A stretch of DNA of 64,000 bases from Leptolyngbya sp. NIES-3755 (GTDB lineage Bacteria > Cyanobacteriota > Cyanobacteriia > Leptolyngbyales > Leptolyngbyaceae): the NCBI GenBank assembly GCA_001548435.1, contig AP017308.1, forward strand, positions 5,899,030-5,963,029, read 5' to 3'. The notes beneath the pieces were generated by a model. It did no database searches and was not told the origin of the DNA. It saw nothing but the letters and a program-made list of their open reading frames with translations. Below, piece after piece: positions 35,691 to 44,219 of this stretch; the stretch's first letter is position 1, and every line of letters starts with the position of its first letter. Both the position numbers and the translations under genes were made by a program.

Positions 35691-36389
35691 TTACTCTACA
35701 GCAGAGCCTGCTGCTTCAACAATCAGATTGGCAACCTCTCTAGGGCGAGAGATGTAGGGCACATGGCTTGCTTGAAGCTCAGTTATTTTGGCACCGATTC
35801 GGCTTGCCATGAATCGCTGAAGCTCAGGGTTAATGGCTCGGTCTTCCTGAGCTAAGAGATACCATGAGGGAATAGTCTGCCAAGCTGCGCTTTCTACCGA
35901 TTGGTCAAACGTTATGCTAGCGGCAGGTTTTTGTGCCACTGCCAGCACCTGCGCTTCGGCTGGCGATACGTCATGAGCAAAGACCTCGTGAAACTTCTCG
36001 CGATCGATGTAAAGGAAGCCTTCTGCATCTGGAACAATTGCTGTAACCAGTGGAGGGGGCGGGTATTTACCAATTAACTGGCTAATGCTGTCGCTTGGTG
36101 CTAATGCCCAACCCGCAATATAAACTAGGGCTTTTACATGTGGATTGCTAACCGCCGCGCCTGTGATCACAGCTCCACCGTAGGAGTGACCCACTACAAC
36201 AACAGATCCCGGCTGAGCATCAATTACCCGCTTGGTGGTGGCAATATCCTCTGGAAGAGAAGTCAGTGGATTTTGCACAGCGGTCACGGTATAGCCATCC
36301 TGTGTCAGAAGTGAGATGACATGCTGCCAGGATGTACCATCAGCCCAGCTACCATGAACCAGAACGATCGAAGGTTTGGTTTCGGACAT
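35691..36389 (-). CDS. Alpha/beta hydrolase
   Basis: This 232-aa protein has SIVLVHGSWADGTSWQHVIS, nucleophile elbow VVGHSYGGAVI, the acid in LLAQEDRAINP and His in LQASHVPYISRP. It is related to the exported hydrolase at 24019 but lacks a signal peptide, so it should act in the cytoplasm. AAGGAG precedes the ATG. It ends 25 bp before the PTOX start, so it may be in the same transcript. The substrate is unknown. Confidence 0.9.
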   Translation of the reverse strand: MSETKPSIVLVHGSWADGTSWQHVISLLTQDGYTVTAVQNPLTSLPEDIATTKRVIDAQPGSVVVVGHSYGGAVITGAAVSNPHVKALVYIAGWALAPSDSISQLIGKYPPPPLVTAIVPDAEGFLYIDREKFHEVFAHDVSPAEAQVLAVAQKPAASITFDQSVESAAWQTIPSWYLLAQEDRAINPELQRFMASRIGAKITELQASHVPYISRPREVANLIVEAAGSAVE

Positions 36390-36532
36390 AGAAATTACTC
36401 CTTGAGTTGATTGATGGTTTGCTGCCTACAGTGACTAAATTTTTGTAGCAGCGGAGGGTAAGGTTCCGAGTGGTCCCAAAATCTCGTCGCCAGAAAGATT
36501 GCATCATCAGATTGCTCCTGTAGATTGAGATT

Positions 36533-37174
36533 TTAGTTGCTGTAGAAGTTAATTCGTCTATAGCCCAAAAACTGACCTAGCGCATTTTCTCCAACTGGAT
36601 AGACAGTCACTCCAAACTCATACACTCCGCCCCAACTTGGATTTCGCTGAACTGCTAGTGCAACTGTGACTGTACTGCCAGGCTGCACAGGTTGATCAAA
36701 TACAAGTGTTACTTCACCTGGATGAGCGGGTTGTCCACCTGTGCTTGCTAAGCGAATTTTAGAACTGCTTGCAAATCGCTCACCGAGAGAAGCTTTACTG
36801 TTGCTAACATCAAATTTGACAATCTCTACATTTTCAGCTTGAGCGATCGTCACGGCTTTAAGCGGTTGTCCAGCATCTTTCGGAACAGTCAATGTGAATT
36901 CATAAGTCGAAGGTGCAAATGATCCGGTTCGAGAAGCAGCAACCCGAAGAATCCGGGGAGGGTGACTAAAAAAGGTTCGTTTAGTTTGACTAGATTGTAG
37001 CTTAAGCTGGGTGGTTTGAAGCTGAGCGGTTTGCAGATTAGCTTGTTCAGTAACTTGATCGGCTTTAGTTAAAGCATGAGCGGCTAACTGCTGACCCGTG
37101 CTGGTAGCGTACTGCACCACAGATGCGGCAAGAGTTGCTAAAAGGATACGAATCCTAAGTTTATGGACTTGCAT
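36533..37174 (-). CDS. DUF2808 secreted protein
   Basis: This 213-aa protein has an N-terminal hydrophobic signal (RIRILLATLAASVVQYATS) and a Gln-rich linker (QTAQLQTTQLKLQSSQTK). The DUF2808 beta-domain follows: YEFTLTVPKDAGQPLKAVTI, AQAENVEIVKFDV, VTLVFDQPVQPGSTVTVALA, GVYEFGVTVYPVGENALGQF. The family is almost restricted to cyanobacteria and is probably envelope-associated; its function is unknown. A second member is at 57162-57716. AAGGAGATTACC gives a strong Shine-Dalgarno. Confidence 0.9.
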   Translation of the reverse strand: MQVHKLRIRILLATLAASVVQYATSTGQQLAAHALTKADQVTEQANLQTAQLQTTQLKLQSSQTKRTFFSHPPRILRVAASRTGSFAPSTYEFTLTVPKDAGQPLKAVTIAQAENVEIVKFDVSNSKASLGERFASSSKIRLASTGGQPAHPGEVTLVFDQPVQPGSTVTVALAVQRNPSWGGVYEFGVTVYPVGENALGQFLGYRRINFYSN

Positions 37175-37332
37175 GGTAATCTCCTTAGAGTATTTGAGCT
37201 TGTAGTGTTCTTGTTTGAGGTGATTGTTTAGTTAATCAGACCAGAGCGGAGTGCTTGAACTGTTACTTGTGTGCGATCGTTCGATTGATATAACCATCTA
37301 CAATCAGTTGCAGCACCTCTAAATGGTCTTGA

Positions 37333-38112
37333 TCAGGTCACTGTAAATCCGCCGTCAATCACTAAGGGTTGTCCAGTGATGTAACTGGCAGCATCAGAGC
37401 AAAGAAAGACAACAGCTTGAGCAACTTCTTCTGCCTGTCCGATGCGCCCCATCGGAACCGTAGATGCGAAATCATTAGCCGTGATGCCCATCCGATCGAG
37501 GCTACGATCCAGCATCTCAGTCGCAGTAGCGCCGGGGGTAACTGCATTAATCCGAATGCCCTGCTTGGCATAGTCCAACGCTGCCGCTCGTGTCAGTCCC
37601 ATGACTGCATGTTTACTTGCAACATATGGAGATGTCCACGGAAACGCAATCAACCCTCCTAACGAGGAGGTATTGACGATAGCTTTGCTACACGGGTACG
37701 TGTTCGCCCCAGATCCTTGAGTCAGCATTTGTTGAATCTCATATTTCATGCACAAGAACAGTCCCCGTGTGTTAATCGCCATCAGTTTGTCAAAGTCTTC
37801 GATCGATTGCTCATGTAGGGGTTTTGGAAGTGCCTCTATGCTCGCGTTATTGAAGGCATAATCGAGCTTCCCAAACTTCTCGACGGTGGTTTGCACAAGC
37901 GATTTAATCTCGGCTTCGTTCGAGACATCCGATCGCACAAACAGACAGTCAATGCCAGCATCTTGTAGTTGAGCTTCCGTTGCTTTACCTTCTGGTTCGC
38001 GTCGTCCTGAGAAAACCACTTTAGCTCCTGCAACACCGAATGCTTTAGCGGTTGCCTTGCCAATTCCCGAAGTTGCCCCCGTAATCAAAGCCACTTTATT
38101 TTCAAGTTTCAT
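37333..38112 (-). CDS. Short-chain dehydrogenase/reductase with an 8-residue repeat insertion
   Basis: From ATG 38112 (AAGGAGAAAA upstream) this is a 259-aa [37 protein letters not shown] (catalytic Ser), [10 protein letters not shown] and [13 protein letters not shown]. Compared with the closely related SDR at 20519 it carries eight extra residues, [17 protein letters not shown] against SGVIVNNSS, encoded by a short palindromic repeat just before the catalytic Ser strand. The frame is intact. The insertion could affect the active site, or be tolerated in a loop. Confidence 0.92.
   Translation of the reverse strand: MKLENKVALITGATSGIGKATAKAFGVAGAKVVFSGRREPEGKATEAQLQDAGIDCLFVRSDVSNEAEIKSLVQTTVEKFGKLDYAFNNASIEALPKPLHEQSIEDFDKLMAINTRGLFLCMKYEIQQMLTQGSGANTYPCSKAIVNTSSLGGLIAFPWTSPYVASKHAVMGLTRAAALDYAKQGIRINAVTPGATATEMLDRSLDRMGITANDFASTVPMGRIGQAEEVAQAVVFLCSDAASYITGQPLVIDGGFTVT
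37681..37708 (-). repeat. Short palindromic insert inside the SDR gene
   Basis: The segment contains the near-palindrome ACACGGGTACGTGT. It adds about 24 bp relative to the paralogue at 20519-21265 and is translated as part of ANTYPCSKA. No other copy is seen in this window. Confidence 0.55.
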
Positions 38113-38180
38113 CGTTTTCTCCTTTTGCAACTGAAAAATTCTGGAGAGAGTGCTGTCCATTTGCTCCGAAGCACCAGTTT

Positions 38181-38615
38181 TTACTGTTCAGTCACATTTT
38201 GGTTGCTTGAGTACTTGCAAGTGTAGATTTCGACGAAATACTCTAGCGGTTGTAGTAGTTTGTCGATCGTTGGATCATCAGATTTAAGGATGCCGCGATC
38301 GCTGCTCCAGCAATACCTCCACCATTCAGGATTGTGATTACAAAGTGCTTGCAGTAAATGCGAATAGGAACCGTCAAATACCTCGTTTAGGCTAGGCTCG
38401 CCTGCTAATTCCGGCTTCTGGTGCAGCTTGCGAATGGTGAGGCAGCAGAGTCGCAGGTAGGATGTCATTCTTAGCTGTCGTGGCATCTTGGTCAGTAGTT
38501 TAGTTCTTGCATAATCAAGCAGATGAACAATCTCTTTGTCGAGGTCTGTAGAACACTCCAGATTCTGCTTTTGAGGTCGAACACCAAAATCTTGTCTGTA
38601 GGAATTGAGTTTCAT
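38181..38615 (-). CDS. Hypothetical soluble protein
   Basis: From ATG 38615 (GGAAGGAAAA upstream) this encodes 144 aa, [20 protein letters not shown]..., largely helical, with several Cys and Trp ([36 protein letters not shown]). No signal peptide, membrane helix or known motif is visible. It lies between the cupin pair and the SDR on the same strand. The good Shine-Dalgarno supports it as real. Confidence 0.6.
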   Translation of the reverse strand: MKLNSYRQDFGVRPQKQNLECSTDLDKEIVHLLDYARTKLLTKMPRQLRMTSYLRLCCLTIRKLHQKPELAGEPSLNEVFDGSYSHLLQALCNHNPEWWRYCWSSDRGILKSDDPTIDKLLQPLEYFVEIYTCKYSSNQNVTEQ

Positions 38616-38745
38616 CGTTTTGTTTTCCTTCCTGGTAGACAACGCATCACCAAGGCTGGCTTATCTCTAGCAACTAGCCTTATTCAAATCTCTAGTACAG
38701 CTATAGATAGGAAGAAATCTTTCCTGTGTGCGATCGCTTTCTTGG

Positions 38746-39324
38746 TTAATGACTCCGGTTCTTTCGCAGTATCCCGAAACCGGGGTAGTGAGGCAATAGT
38801 TCCGCTGTTTCTTCCGACGACAAGAAACGAACACCGTTTGCAGCACCCAAGCGGATGGCATGGCTAGGATCGTCCGTCATATAGGTGACCGCCTCAGTGG
38901 GAAGACTCATGCTTGTTGCAGGTTCAGCCATTTCGATGAAGTAGCGATCCAGCCCAACCGCTTGCTCACCCACTGCTTGAACCAGGATCAATGTTCGGAG
39001 GTGCGGGGAGCGGATATAAAAAGCGTGCGGCTTGCCTTGAGGTAAGAAGATTGTTTCCCCTGCATGTGCCACTAAAACCTTGTCTTCGCAGTAGAACTCT
39101 ATCTCGCCCTCAAGCACGTAATACAACTCATGCTCCCAGTCATGAACATGAGGAGGCGGTTCATTGCCAGGTTTCGCCTGGTACTCCATCAGGGCAAAGC
39201 GCCCCCCAGTGTCCTCGCCTTTAGCAAGGAAGGACATGAGACTTCCCATGTAAAACATAGCTGAGTCGATCGCAGAGGTGCGCTTGTATGCTTTTAGTGA
39301 TGCTGATTGAACTTGTTCCATCAT
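38746..39324 (-). CDS. Cupin-domain protein (quercetinase-like), copy 1
   Basis: This 192-aa single cupin has metal-site motif 1, EPPPHVHDWEHELYYVLEGE (two His and Glu), and motif 2, LPQGKPHAFYI (His). The family includes quercetin 2,3-dioxygenase-like and other small-molecule oxygenases or isomerases. It ends LLPHYPGFGILRKNRSH, nearly like the next gene, showing tandem duplication. AAGGAGA lies just before two adjacent ATGs; the second (39321) is better spaced. Likely in one operon with copy 2, 25 bp upstream. Confidence 0.88.
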   Translation of the reverse strand: MMEQVQSASLKAYKRTSAIDSAMFYMGSLMSFLAKGEDTGGRFALMEYQAKPGNEPPPHVHDWEHELYYVLEGEIEFYCEDKVLVAHAGETIFLPQGKPHAFYIRSPHLRTLILVQAVGEQAVGLDRYFIEMAEPATSMSLPTEAVTYMTDDPSHAIRLGAANGVRFLSSEETAELLPHYPGFGILRKNRSH

Positions 39325-39349
39325 TCTCCTTAATGATTAATTTTCTTGG

Positions 39350-39913
39350 TTAATGACTCTGGCTCTTTCGCGGTACTCCAAAGCCGGGGTAGTGGGGCAA
39401 CAGTTCCGCCGTTTCCTCCGGGGTCAGCATCTTAACTCCGTACTTGGCAGCCAGCGCGATCGCGGGAGCTGGATCGGAAAGCGCGTATGTGGTTGCGTTC
39501 TCAGGGAGTTCCATGCTGGTGGACGGACTCGACATCGCTTCAAAGTAACCGTCCAGACCATACCCGTCCGGACCACCCGGTTGCAACAGTGCGAGGAACC
39601 GGAGGGTGGGCGACAGGTAGTAGAATGCGTGTGCCTGATTCCGGGGGAGGAAGATTGTTTCGCCTGCCCGCACCGTCCGAACTTCACCCATGCAGTACAC
39701 CTCCAGTTCGCCTTCTAGAATGTAATACACCTCATCCTGGTCATAGTGGAGATGGGGAGGCGGCTCATTGCCCGGTTTCATCCGAAGCTCCAGAAGGAAG
39801 AAGCGGTTTTCGGTCTCGGCGGATGTTACAAGAAAAGTCATGAGACTGCCCATGTAGGAACGGGTGGTTTCCGTAACCGCGCTACGAACGAAGAAATCTG
39901 CTGACTGGTTCAT
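39350..39913 (-). CDS. Cupin-domain protein (quercetinase-like), copy 2
   Basis: From ATG 39913 (AGAGGTC upstream) this encodes 187 aa. Metal motif EPPPHLHYDQDEVYYILEGE and LPRNQAHAFYY are intact. It shares the YMGSLM(T/S)FL start and the LLPHYPGFG end with copy 1. Its GC content looks higher than that of copy 1. It is the first gene after regulatory site C and the AraC gene, so it is the best candidate for direct AraC control. Confidence 0.88.
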   Translation of the reverse strand: MNQSADFFVRSAVTETTRSYMGSLMTFLVTSAETENRFFLLELRMKPGNEPPPHLHYDQDEVYYILEGELEVYCMGEVRTVRAGETIFLPRNQAHAFYYLSPTLRFLALLQPGGPDGYGLDGYFEAMSSPSTSMELPENATTYALSDPAPAIALAAKYGVKMLTPEETAELLPHYPGFGVPRKSQSH

Positions 39914-40252
39914 GATTTGACCTCTGATATGAATGTGACTACCGTGTTCACAATTAGTTTTGTGGTAATTTAAGTCTTGCAACTCAGCCGTTGCATTGTT
40001 TACCTGAATTCAATAGATGCCTAAGAACATTCAACAACTGCATTTTCAGCACAGAGGTCTACCCAAGGCATAAATATCCTTTCCCATCTGTGCTAGATGA
40101 GTGGCAAAAGTCTGTCTTTTGCAGTTGTGTATTGCTCTAGATGCGGAGAAGTTTGTGTGAGATTCTCTTGATTCTTTGTACCTAAAGTGTACTAAGTTCC
40201 AATGCTCAACGTCTTTCGGATTCTTACAACAATCTGTTAGATTCTTAAAGGG
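39914..40252. promoter_or_regulatory. 339-bp leader between the AraC gene and the cupins, with site C
   Basis: 40185-40226 is the reference copy of the conserved element (plus core AAGTGTACTAAGTTCCAATG ... CTTTCGGATTCTTA), lying just after the stop codon of the intact araC gene at 40253. The remaining ~270 bp to the cupin start is longer than at the other three sites and shows no gene. In gene sense the element ends in a TACACT -10-like box without a good -35, as expected for an activator-dependent promoter. Confidence 0.65.
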
Positions 40253-40609
40253 TTAGCGAACTTGCTTGGGTGTCAGTCCGGTGACTCGCTTAAACTGTTG
40301 CGTCAAATGACTTTGACTAGAGAACCCGACTTGTGTGGCAATGTCTGCGATCGACAAATCCGTTCTTGACAGCATCACTTTCGCCCGTTCCACCCGCTGT
40401 TGAATCACATACTGATGCGGCGAAATTCCCATTGCTTGCTTAAACAAACTGGCGAAGTAAGTCGGGCTGATATTGATGATGCTTGCCAGTTCAGCCAGGG
40501 ATAACTCTCGATTCAGGTGAGCGTGAATGTAATCGATCGCTTGCTGCAATTGAGTGTGCGTTAAGCCTCTGCTCTTAAATTCAATTGCTGGCATTGTAAT
40601 TGTTGTCAT
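40253..40609 (-). CDS. AraC-family regulator consisting only of the HTH domain
   Basis: This 118-aa protein is the tandem-HTH DNA-binding domain of AraC/XylS regulators: ALAELASIINISPTYFASLF-type first HTH (text: SLAELASIINISPTYFASLF) with KQAMGISPHQYVIQQRVERA, then second HTH DIATQVGFSSQSHLTQQFKR and TGLTPKQVR at the end. Full-length members carry a further 150-200 residue sensor domain, absent here, so it may be a MarA/SoxS-like constitutive form controlled by its amount. The Shine-Dalgarno is weak. Its 3' end has been copied with the downstream element to three other places. Confidence 0.9.
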   Translation of the reverse strand: MTTITMPAIEFKSRGLTHTQLQQAIDYIHAHLNRELSLAELASIINISPTYFASLFKQAMGISPHQYVIQQRVERAKVMLSRTDLSIADIATQVGFSSQSHLTQQFKRVTGLTPKQVR

Positions 40610-40724
40610 AGTTCAAAAATTGGTAATTTTGTTCAACAAAACGGGCAAAAGCTAGCCATCGATCCGATGGCTCACTAGCACTAATAAACAAATCAGATAC
40701 GAATTGGAGCAGGGATCGAGGAAT

Positions 40725-41285
40725 TTAATGACTTGCAGTAACAATGGTTGCGATTAATTGCTCAAGGCTCCAACGATCGCTATAGCGAATTCCGTTAATA
40801 AACAGTGCTGGTGCAGTTGTTACTCCGCTGTGGTGTCCACTGGCAGTATCTTCGTTAACGCGATCGACGTGCCTTCGCTTGGATAGATCTTGCAGAAATT
40901 GGGAGATATCGAGTCCTAAACGATCGGCATACTCCACTAGATAGCCATTATTCAATGCGTGTTGATGGGAAAATAGCATCTCATGCATCTGCCAAAATTG
41001 ACCTTGCACTGCTGCTGCTTCCGCTACTTCTGCTGCCTTTTGTGCTTGAGGGTAGATTGAATCCTGGATAAAGTGACGAAACACGACACATACCTGATTT
41101 TTCTCAGGAAATACGGAATCGAAATGTTGCTGAATTGCCTGAATCAACCGATGCACTTCCCCACACTGAGGAGATTGATAATTCCCATATTGCACGAGTA
41201 CGACTGGGGCATTGAGTATCCCCTGGTAGCGATCGCGTTGTGAGGGCGGAACAAAGAGTTGATTGAAATTACTATCTTGACTCAT
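40725..41285 (-). CDS. DsbA-like thioredoxin-fold protein without CxxC (module 2)
   Basis: This 186-aa protein has the DsbA/FrnE-like pattern VVLVQYGNYQSPQCGEVHRL, VVFRHFIQDSIYPQAQKAAE, AAAVQGQFWQMHEMLFSHQH, and the cis-Pro region GVTTAPALFINGIRYS. The usual CPxC active site reads SPQC, with only one cysteine left, so normal dithiol oxidoreductase activity is not expected. No signal peptide, so cytosolic. It lies downstream of the NarL regulator of module 2 and is the intact paralogue of the broken gene at 25207. Confidence 0.88.
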   Translation of the reverse strand: MSQDSNFNQLFVPPSQRDRYQGILNAPVVLVQYGNYQSPQCGEVHRLIQAIQQHFDSVFPEKNQVCVVFRHFIQDSIYPQAQKAAEVAEAAAVQGQFWQMHEMLFSHQHALNNGYLVEYADRLGLDISQFLQDLSKRRHVDRVNEDTASGHHSGVTTAPALFINGIRYSDRWSLEQLIATIVTASH

Positions 41286-41509
41286 CGGACTTTTTAGCGA
41301 AAAGGGTTCTCATGACAATACTTGATGCCATGACTCATACTTGTGATTTCTGCTGATTGGAATGTTTGAACCTCGTTCTGTTATTTGTATGACTTCATCC
41401 TATGAGATTAATGTAGTGCTGTCGCCAACTTAGAGTTGAGTGTTTGAAGGGATAAAACGGCAGTTGCTCCCTATCTCTACAGCGAATCATCACCCGAACT
41501 TAAGTTCAG

Positions 41510-42139
41510 TTATAAATTGGTGAGTCCCCGCTTCAACGCTGTGACGACTGCTTGAGTGCGATCGCTCACGCCCAATTTACTCAAAATTCGGTTGATGTGG
41601 AATTTGACAGTACTTTCAGTGATATTCAAAGCCGCACCAATGTCATGATTGTTTAAGCCATCTGCCATGAGATGAACGATCTCTTGCTCTCGATGGGTCA
41701 ACTCTGGATTTTTCATACGTTGCACCAGCTTGGCAGCAACTTCAGGCGGAATATATTGTTGCCCGCTGTGAACGACATGAATGGCATTCAGGAGTGCATC
41801 CGGTTCAGCATCCTTGAGCAGATAACCTTTAGCTCCAGCGTGTAATCCACGATAAATATCTTCGTCACCATCATACGTAGTTAGCATAATAATGCGGGCA
41901 CGGGCAAATTCAGCACAGATTGCCACGGTCGCATCAACACCACTCATCTGCGGCATTCGTAAGTCCATTAAGGTGACATCGGGCTGGTGTTGTCGATACT
42001 GATCGATCGCCTCCTGTCCATTCCCCGCTTGCCCCACCACTGTCATGTCCGACTCGTTTTCAATCATTGCGGCTAGTCCTTGTCGAACAATGGAGTGATC
42101 ATCAACAATCAAAACGCGGATTGCTACAGGCTGACTCAT
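41510..42139 (-). CDS. NarL/LuxR-type response regulator (module 2)
   Basis: From ATG 42139 this is 209 aa: VLIVDDHSIVRQG, phospho-Asp in DVTLMDLRMP, LLKDAEPD lysine, and a LuxR HTH ELTHREQEIVHLMADGLNNH with STVKFHINRILSKLGV. The ATG overlaps the kinase stop as ATGA, which implies translational coupling to the kinase. It is intact although the cognate kinase gene is broken, so it may now be driven by the module 1 kinase or be unphosphorylated. Confidence 0.94.
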   Translation of the reverse strand: MSQPVAIRVLIVDDHSIVRQGLAAMIENESDMTVVGQAGNGQEAIDQYRQHQPDVTLMDLRMPQMSGVDATVAICAEFARARIIMLTTYDGDEDIYRGLHAGAKGYLLKDAEPDALLNAIHVVHSGQQYIPPEVAAKLVQRMKNPELTHREQEIVHLMADGLNNHDIGAALNITESTVKFHINRILSKLGVSDRTQAVVTALKRGLTNL

Positions 42140-42665
42140 ACGGCTGCCTCCCGATGTACAGATACGGTCACTTCTGTTCCTTGCCCTAGTTGGCTGCAAA
42201 TTGAGAGTTGTACTCCAATGTGTTCCGCTCGTTCGCTCATACCCAGTAAGCCGAACCCTTGACTTAGGGTTGTGTTGTTGACTTCAAATCCTTGTCCATC
42301 ATCTCTAATTCGCAAGCAGCATTGTGTCGGTTTATAGACTAATTCAATCCAGATCTCGTTCGCATGAGCATACTTAACCGCATTCGTAAATGCTTCCTGT
42401 CCAATTCTCAGCAGGTTATTCTCAGTGCCAGGGGATAACGCATAGGGCGTACCAATAATCTCACAAATCAGGCGGGTTTCGGTTGAGAATTGCATACTGG
42501 AGACAAATCGCTCCAGCGCAGTCCACAGGTTGCCCTCTTCGAGTAATTGGGGACGCAGTGCCGCAACGGATCGTCGAGCTTCTGTCAGCCCGTTGCGAGC
42601 TAGATCGCGTACGGTTTGAATATGCGATTGTATTGCTTCTGGGTTGGTTTTTGCTAATCGAGAAA

Positions 42666-43842
42666 GGGAGCGTGTCACCTTCTTGAGAGAATAGATGTCG
42701 TGGGATTCAGTTGCTCATTGAGATAAGCACAGCGTTGTGCCAGCACTTTCGGAATATGCTCCGCTTTCCACCGACCTCCAACAATCTGCAACCGTTGATC
42801 AATTTGTTTGACCAACGATTCCACGGCTCCTGACCCAATCGAACATAGCTCCTCAGCCGCGTAGTAGTCGTAGTTCACAATCCGATGTTGATGCTTCAGC
42901 AGATAGTTGCAAAACCGCTCTGCCTCATCGGAGGGACACGCCGCTAATTGGGCTAGAGCAGCGCTCACATCTCCTTTCCATAACTGAGCTTCTATCTGTT
43001 CTCGGTCGATTTCGTCGCTCGATAACTTGAACAAGTTCTCCTTGAGATGATACCAATCGAGAATCTCAATCCGTTGCTCGCTCAACGCGACGATCTGCTG
43101 ATGCAAGTTCCAGATGCCGTCGTGTCCATCGCCCAGACAGACAACGACCTCTGCCATCGGACGCGCGCTCACTGTTGCGACCAATGCCTCATTGTCCTGA
43201 AACCAAGCTCGACTTTCTCCCTTGCCATTGATGCGAACGGCTTTGTACTGTCGCCAGTCCGGTTCGTCTTGAGTGCCACTGGTTAACTTCACATTGCCGC
43301 CATCAATACTGATTTCCAGAATCGGCTCTGGCGCTTCGGGTTCAAGTTCTTCCCACGGTTGTCGCTGGACTAATCGTTGTTGCGTTTTGGCGCTGACGCG
43401 CATTCCTGTATACACCGCGATGTCTCGTTCTGCGCGGGCATAGGAAACCGTTGCACTCGCTCTCAAACAGCACGCTTCCAAGTAAGGACTCATTTGGCTT
43501 CTCGCAGATACCCCTAATCGTGTCGCTTGTTCACTCGTCAATTGCAGTTCTCCTAAGATACTTTTCAACCGTCGCGGGTAGCCTTCAGTTGTGGCGGTAA
43601 CTGCTGTGATAAAAAACTCCCTAATCCTGGTGTGACGTGCTGTTGCACTTGAGTTCGCACCATCGCTTCGATTTCTGCCAAATTCGTTATCTGGCTTTTG
43701 TCAGCATCGTTGTACAAGATTTTTGCAATCGCTTGAACATGGGCATTCAGCGCTTGTTGGTCTTCAGGAGTCATCGCGGGAACCTCTTCAGGAATCGGTT
43801 TCCTTTATTCTCATTTTTCTCCTCAGAAGGTGACACGCTCCC
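42666..43842 (-). mobile_element. ISKra4-family insertion sequence (1177 bp) with 9-bp target duplication
   Basis: Terminal inverted repeats GGGAGCGTGTCACCTTCT are perfect at both ends. The target duplication ATCGAGAAA is at 42657-42665 and 43843-43851. Two overlapping transposase frames fill the element. The host kinase rejoins in frame after removal. No mismatch between the ends or in the target copies suggests a recent insertion. Confidence 0.92.
42675..43774 (-). CDS. ISKra4-family transposase in two frames
   Basis: Frame 1 (43774-43565) encodes 69 aa (MTPEDQQALNAHVQAIAKIL...). Frame 2 (43568-42675) encodes up to 297 aa with DDE residues in ILEISIDGGNVKL, VVVCLGDGHDGIWNL and IGSGAVESLVKQIDQRL. 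The frames overlap by 4 bp at GGTTGAAAAG, so a -1 shift or coupled re-initiation (TTG at 43568) would be needed to make the full transposase. Programmed frameshifting is known for parts of this family; here it is inferred. Confidence 0.88.
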
Positions 43843-44175
43843 ATCGAGAAATGGCTCCCATGTGAACCAGAACACCTGTAAGGGTTTGAGCGAGAGTGTC
43901 GTGAATCTCCCGTGCCATGCGGTTCCGTTCTTCCAGGATAGATGCTTCTTCTGCCTGTTTACGATCGCGAATATCGCGGATCATCACCAGCACCTCAGTG
44001 TCTGCGATCGCAACAATTCGCACTTCCTGATCGTAAACTCGTTCGTCACTCACAATCTTCTGCTCATAAATCTGTAGCTCACCTGTTTGAATGGCTGTTT
44101 GCGTATACTCCATTCGCATTCGAGCGATATCGGGCGGCAGAACATCGCGAACATTCACGCCAGCTTTTAACTGTT

Positions 44176-44219
44176 GTAGATTGAACGCTTGAAGGTTGTA
44201 GATTGAACGCTTGAAGGTT
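44176..44219 (-). repeat. Perfect 22-bp tandem duplication breaking the kinase frame
   Basis: Units 44176-44197 and 44198-44219 are identical (GTAGATTGAACG... to ...GAAGGTT). Because 22 is not a multiple of three, the kinase frame is lost here. With one unit the protein reads GNLQAFNLQQLKAGVNVRDV continuously. Slipped-strand reversion is possible. Confidence 0.9.
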
